NCBI GenBank assembly: GCA_030019105.1
Contig: JASEGY010000244.1
Span: 1 to 5,867 of the forward strand
From: a bacterium
Lineage (GTDB): Bacteria > UBA9089 > JASEGY01
Length of the DNA stretch: 5,867 nt
Reading direction: 5' to 3'
Each line of letters opens with the position of its first letter. Within the stretch, counting starts at the first letter, position 1. Made by a program: the position numbers and the translations under genes. A model generated the notes under the pieces. That model ran no database searches, had not been told where the DNA came from, and saw only the letters and a program-made list of their open reading frames with translations. This document shows, piece after piece, positions 1 to 3,900 of this stretch.

Positions 1-114
1 GACCACCAGGATGAGATAGAACAAGAGATTATGGAAAATAGAATAGAAAATGTAGCAGAGAAGTACGGCTTACAGATGGATAGAGACGGGAGATTAATCC
101 CCAGGGAGAGATAG
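1..114 (+). CDS. C-terminal part of an antitoxin-like protein (probably DUF433), 5' end outside window
   Basis: Frame 1 is open from the left edge and stops at TAG 112-114, giving 37 residues that begin DHQDEIEQEI and end RLIPRER. The piece is strongly charged and probably helical. The phrase DHxxEIxxEI resembles the C-terminal end of DUF433 proteins, the usual antitoxin partner of DUF5615 toxins; this is recall of the family pattern, not a search result. The stop lies 2 bases before the start of the downstream toxin gene, so the two genes are almost certainly co-transcribed and translationally linked. By analogy it would bind and neutralise the toxin and perhaps repress the operon. The DNA-binding N-terminal part is outside the window, so another antitoxin family cannot be excluded. 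Confidence 0.6.
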   Translation, partial: DHQDEIEQEIMENRIENVAEKYGLQMDRDGRLIPRER

Positions 115-116
115 TA

Positions 117-476
117 ATGGCTGAAAAACCTCACGAGATATTTGCCAGGTTATACCTTGACGAAGATGTTCATAAACAGCTTGCTAATGCCTTACGTTTG
201 AGAGGGTTTGACGTGCTAAGTGTCCATGAGGTGTGGCATGCAGGGCTCAATGATACCCAACAGCTTGACTATGCAGTGACAGAGAAGCGTGCTATTGTGA
301 CATTTAATGTGGCAGATTATGTGAAACTTAACAAGCAATATCTGACATCAGACAGAGAACATTACGGAATAATTGTTTCTGCACAATTACCTGTCGGTGA
401 GATGCTTAGAAGACTTTTAGGATTATTGAATAAGTTTACCGCTGGAGAGTTAAAGAATAACTTGTGGTGGTTGTAA
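117..476 (+). CDS. DUF5615 family PIN-like toxin (VapC-like putative ribonuclease)
   Basis: This 119-residue protein is complete and of normal length for the DUF5615 (PIN-like) family, which is thought to act as a cytoplasmic RNase toxin in type II toxin-antitoxin pairs. Family features visible in order are the acidic N-terminal strand LYLDEDV (D15, E16, D17), the LRLRGFDVLSVHE segment (residues 26-38), the conserved D51 in QQLDYA, and VTFNVADYV (N64, D67). A C-terminal GIIVSAQLPVGEMLRRLL segment follows, and the protein ends NNLWWL. The acidic residues are the likely metal ligands. GGGAG at 104-108 lies 8 bases before the ATG and supports this start. The ATG overlaps a TAA at 115-117 and follows the antitoxin stop by 2 bases, the usual antitoxin-first arrangement. 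RNase activity and target are inferred from the family and not visible directly. Confidence 0.87.
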   Translation: MAEKPHEIFARLYLDEDVHKQLANALRLRGFDVLSVHEVWHAGLNDTQQLDYAVTEKRAIVTFNVADYVKLNKQYLTSDREHYGIIVSAQLPVGEMLRRLLGLLNKFTAGELKNNLWWL

Positions 477-535
477 GGTAAACAGGCGATGTTCATCGTT
501 TCGGCCATTTTACCGCAGAGCGAGGAGGTGTAGCG

Positions 536-552
536 GCGACCCTTGTGGTCGC
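536..552. repeat. Small GC-rich hairpin within the repeat block
   Basis: GCGACC at 536-541 and GGTCGC at 547-552 form a perfect 6-base-pair stem around a 5-base loop (CTTGT). No run of T follows, so it is not a convincing rho-independent terminator. It is better read as part of the surrounding dispersed repeat. Confidence 0.5.
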
Positions 553-571
553 TATTAGGCAGGGACAAGCT

Positions 572-705
572 GGCCTTGTTCATCGTTTCGGCAAAAAGTG
601 CTTGATCAAATTGGGTGTTGTAGTTGCAGAGCTTGCTCTGCCGTAATGTCGAGCAAGCTCAACCACTACAAAATTGATCCAATAGCCCAAACGATGAACA
701 AGGCC
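572..705. repeat. Large imperfect palindrome with 17-base perfect terminal arms
   Basis: The 17 bases at 572-588 are the exact reverse complement of 689-705. Moving inward, the strands pair again imperfectly (the TTGATCAA...TTGTAGTTG side at 602-626 with 661-680), then perfectly over 10 bases (GAGCTTGCTC 629-638 with GAGCAAGCTC 651-660). The left inner arm can also fold alone: GCAGAGC 626-632 and GCTCTGC 635-641 around a TT loop. As RNA or single-stranded DNA this would form a long cruciform-like stem with alternative folds. Length, terminal arms and lack of coding capacity suggest a MITE-like or REP/BIME-like mobile repeat. Confidence 0.75.
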
Positions 706-820
706 GACAAGCCCTGCCGCTACATTGCATATGTTTGAATTTCTCGCCGTGGCCCAAACGATGATCAAGGCCCCGTTGTTCGTGTCCGGGGTAATAAAGA
801 ATAGCCTCAGAATAAACCAT

Positions 821-870
821 GAACACGGATAACGGACACGGACTTCGTGTATATTCGTGTTAATTCGTGG
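821..870. repeat. Phased element: ACACGGA words followed by three TTCGTGK words at 10-base spacing
   Basis: ACACGGA occurs at 823-829 and 836-842. It is followed by TTCGTGT at 844-850, TTCGTGT at 854-860 and TTCGTGG at 864-870, spaced exactly 10 bases apart. The two word types are near reverse complements, so the element is a degenerate palindrome. It ends 40 bases before the start codon of the giant protease gene. From memory, similar CGTGTTAATTCGTGG strings recur between genes in several environmental bacterial genomes, which favours a dispersed repeat; a regulatory-protein binding array is the alternative. Confidence 0.5.
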
Positions 871-894
871 CAAATTAACATATTCCAACAAGAA

Positions 895-901
895 AAGGAG
901 G
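895..901 (+). promoter_or_regulatory. Strong Shine-Dalgarno site for the gene at 911
   Basis: AAGGAGG lies 9 bases before ATG 911. The spacing and near-perfect anti-16S match fix this start over the internal ATG at 923 (codon 5), which also lies before the hydrophobic core of the signal peptide. Confidence 0.9.
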
Positions 902-910
902 AAGTAGTAA

Positions 911-3900
911 ATGAAAAATTTCATGTTAAGAGGAAGAAACAAAAAAGGGAGAGGTGGTTACTATCTATTTTTGAATCTGTTATTTTTAGGTGTATTTTAT
1001 CTTTCAACGGTCATGGCTTTTGCTGATGAAAACCAACCAAACCTGGCTCCAATCAACCCGGCCTTCAAGGAATACATGGACCGGGTTCAGGTCGGAAAAG
1101 CACCACTGTTACTCACTACAGATGGATATGGCCTGGGCTTGATCCCTGCCCCGCTGGATATGAGTCACCTCAAAGGACTCAGCATCATTTCAGGTTCTCC
1201 ACGAGTATCCTACCCTACCTCTTATGACCTCAGAACCCTGGGCCAGGTAACCCCAGTCAAAGATCAGGGAGGGTGCGGCTCATGCTGGACATTTGCTACC
1301 TACGGCTCGCTTGAGTCCTGGATGTTAGGGGAAGATCCGGGGGATACACGGGATTTCTCCGAGAACAACCTCAAGGAGTGCCACGGTTTTAATTCGGGGG
1401 GATGCGAGGGTGGAAATCAGTGGATGAGTACTGCCTATCTCACTCGTTGGGGTGGACCAATAAATGAGACGGATGATCCTTACCAGGCCAGTGATGTGAG
1501 CTGCAACTCTGGATTGACAGCAAGAAAGCATATCGAGAGTGTTCTTTTGGCCCCTGATCGGACTGGGCCTCTGGATAACGATAACATCAAGCAGACTGTG
1601 ATGGACTACGGGGCGATGTATACGAGTATGTACTATGACGGTAATTATTACAACTCAAGTAACTATACTTATTATTACAATGGGGGGACATCCAGTAATC
1701 ATGCAGTGGCCATCGTGGGATGGGACGATAACAAGGTTGTTACAGGTGGCACCTCTTCCCCTACGCCTTCCGGTAACGGGGCCTGGATTGTCCGAAACAG
1801 TTGGAGTCCCGGGTGGGGTGATGGTGGCTATTTCTATGTCTCCTACTATGACACTAAGATTGGAAGCAGTAATGCCTCATTTATCAACGCTGTGGAGCCT
1901 GGTTCTACCATCTACCAGTATGATCCTCTTGGTAATATTGGCAATGCGGGTTATTCGAACGATACTGCATGGGGATCAAATATCTTTACCGCCACGGCCA
2001 ATGAATATTTAACCTCAGTAGGGACTTACGCCGCAACCGTCAATACCACCTTTGATATATACATTTACGATACCTTCAGCGCTGGTAGTTTCTCGGGCCT
2101 ATTGGGCAGCAAGACCGTTACGCTCACTTATCCTGGCTACCACACGATTCACCTCGACACTCCTATTCAGCTTACAAATGGAGACGACTTTTCAGTGGTA
2201 ATCAAGTTTACCACTCCGGGATATAACTACCCTATTCCTTATGAGAACCCTGTTCCTGGATACTCTTCTGCAGCCACCGCAAGTTCTGGCCAAAGCTATA
2301 CAAGCCCCAATGGCAGCGCATGGACAGACATTACGAGTTGGACAGCGATTTCTAATTCTAATGTCTGCATCAAAGGGATAGCCCACCCAGCACCAACAGC
2401 CGATGCTGGTGCTGATGACAGTATCTGCTCCGGAAGCTGCGCTACCTTAAATGGGCAAGCCTCGGGTGGGACTCCATCTTACACTTACTCCTGGAGCCCG
2501 GCTACCGGTCTCGATTATTCCGATAGTCCAACTCCCAGTGCCTGCCCGGATACAACCACTACCTACACCCTGACCGTGACTGATGCCAATGGCTGTACTG
2601 CTGCGGATCAGGTAGTAATTACAGTCAACATGGTGATAGCCAATGCCGGGGCTGATGATAGTATCTGCTCCGGAAGTTGCACTACCTTAAACGGGCAAGC
2701 ATCAGGTGGGACCCCATCCTACACTTACTCCTGGAGTCCGGCCACCGGTCTCGATTATTCCGATAGTCCCACTCCCAATGCCTGTCCGGATACCACCACC
2801 ACCTACACTCTGACCGTAGAAGATGATAATGGCTGTACTGGTACGGATCAGGTGACAGTCACAGTCAACATAGTAATAGCCGATGCTGGAGATGATGATA
2901 CCATCTGTTCTGGATGTTGTACCACCTTAAATGGCTCGGCTACAGGTGGAAGTTCACCATATACCTACTTCTGGAGTCCGGCCACCGGTCTTGATCATCC
3001 TGATAGTCCCACTCCCAATGCCTGCCCGGATACCACCACCATCTACACTCTCACTGTAACCGATAATAATGGCTGCACTGCTCAGGATCAGGTGCTCGTA
3101 ACAGTTACAGTTGAGGCTTCATGGACCTTTCTGGTCTACCTTGATGGTGACAATAATCTGGAGGATGCGGGGATAGATGACCTCAATGAGATGGAGATCC
3201 CCGTATCCAGTGGCCGGGTGAATGTGGTGGTTCAATTTGACCGGATAGCGGGATATAACTTCAGTAATGGGAACTGGACGACCACCAGAAGGTATCTGGT
3301 CACTCAGGATGGTAATCCTGGGGTGATTAATTCTGTCCTACTGGAAGATATGGGTGAGCTGAATATGGGTGATCCAGCTACCCTGGTAGACTTTGTAGAA
3401 TGGGGAATGGATAACTACCCGGCCAATCACTATGCCCTGATCCTCTGGAATCACGGCGGCGGCTGGCGGGAGCGAATGGAAGAGATACTGAAGGCCCAGA
3501 GTAAAAAAGGAAGCGATCGGGCCGTATGTTGGGATGATACTGATGGCGGCGACTGCCTCTTTATGAGCGAGGTCAAGGATGCCCTGGTCCAGGTGGCTCT
3601 CGAACGTCAGCCCCTTGATCTGCTTGGTTTTGACGCCTGTCTGATGAATATGATTGAGGTGGCCTACCAGGTAAGAGACCATGCCGGGATAATGGTTGGT
3701 TCCGAAGAGGTCGAGCCTGGAGACGGCTGGCCTTATGATCCTATCCTGGGTGATCTGAATGCTAATCCGGCTATGAGTCCGGCCGAGTTAGGCACGGTTA
3801 TTGTTGACCGCTACGGGGAATCTTATCCAGGCGATCCCTGGGTAACCCAGTCAGCCATAGACCTGACCACTATCCCCAACTTAACTACCCTGGTAAGTGA

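Larger units (their letters stand above)
488..772. repeat. Nested inverted repeats built on a GTTCATCGTTT motif
   Basis: Four copies of one motif occur here. Two point right: GTTCATCGTTTCGGC at 491-505 and, identically, at 578-592, the latter extended leftward to GGCC at 572. Two point left: 685-705 and 752-772, which match each other at 20 of 21 positions (AACAAGG versus ATCAAGG). The arrangement is two forward copies followed by two reverse copies, so the whole block is a nested palindrome. Further short arms also pair: GTAGCGGC 530-537 with GCCGCTAC 716-723, and GGCAGGG 558-564 with CCCTGCC 712-718. No coding sequence lies inside. It resembles a non-autonomous MITE-like or REP-like element, or several inserted into one another. 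Confidence 0.7.
477..910. other. Intergenic region without a credible gene, rich in inverted repeats
   Basis: No open frame here has both a ribosome binding site and recognisable protein features; the open stretches on the minus strand run through palindromic repeats and look accidental. The region holds a nested set of inverted repeats (488-772), a separate phased-word element (821-870) and the ribosome binding site of the next gene. I see no tRNA, no riboswitch consensus, and no hairpin followed by a T run that would end the toxin operon. I also see no convincing sigma-70 promoter pair for the gene at 911, so its promoter is probably here but unresolved. Confidence 0.7.

Noticed and set aside
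536..552. Rho-independent terminator for the toxin operon
   Set aside because: The stem is only 6 base pairs and no T run follows it; the same holds for the larger hairpins at 572-705.
488..772. Repeated short motifs as a CRISPR array
   Set aside because: The copies alternate in orientation, spacing is irregular and no set of similar-length unique spacers lies between them.
362..942. Open frames on the minus strand (362-583 and 580-942) that look like small proteins, one with a hydrophobic start
   Set aside because: They run through the toxin gene's reverse strand, palindromic repeats and the start of the giant gene, have no convincing ribosome binding site and resemble no family. The hydrophobic start of 580-942 is the reverse complement of an AT-rich leader.
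2399..3112. Assembly artefact from collapsed or duplicated tandem repeats
   Set aside because: The copies differ at many mostly silent positions and the frame is preserved throughout, which suits true diverged repeats rather than a duplicated read.
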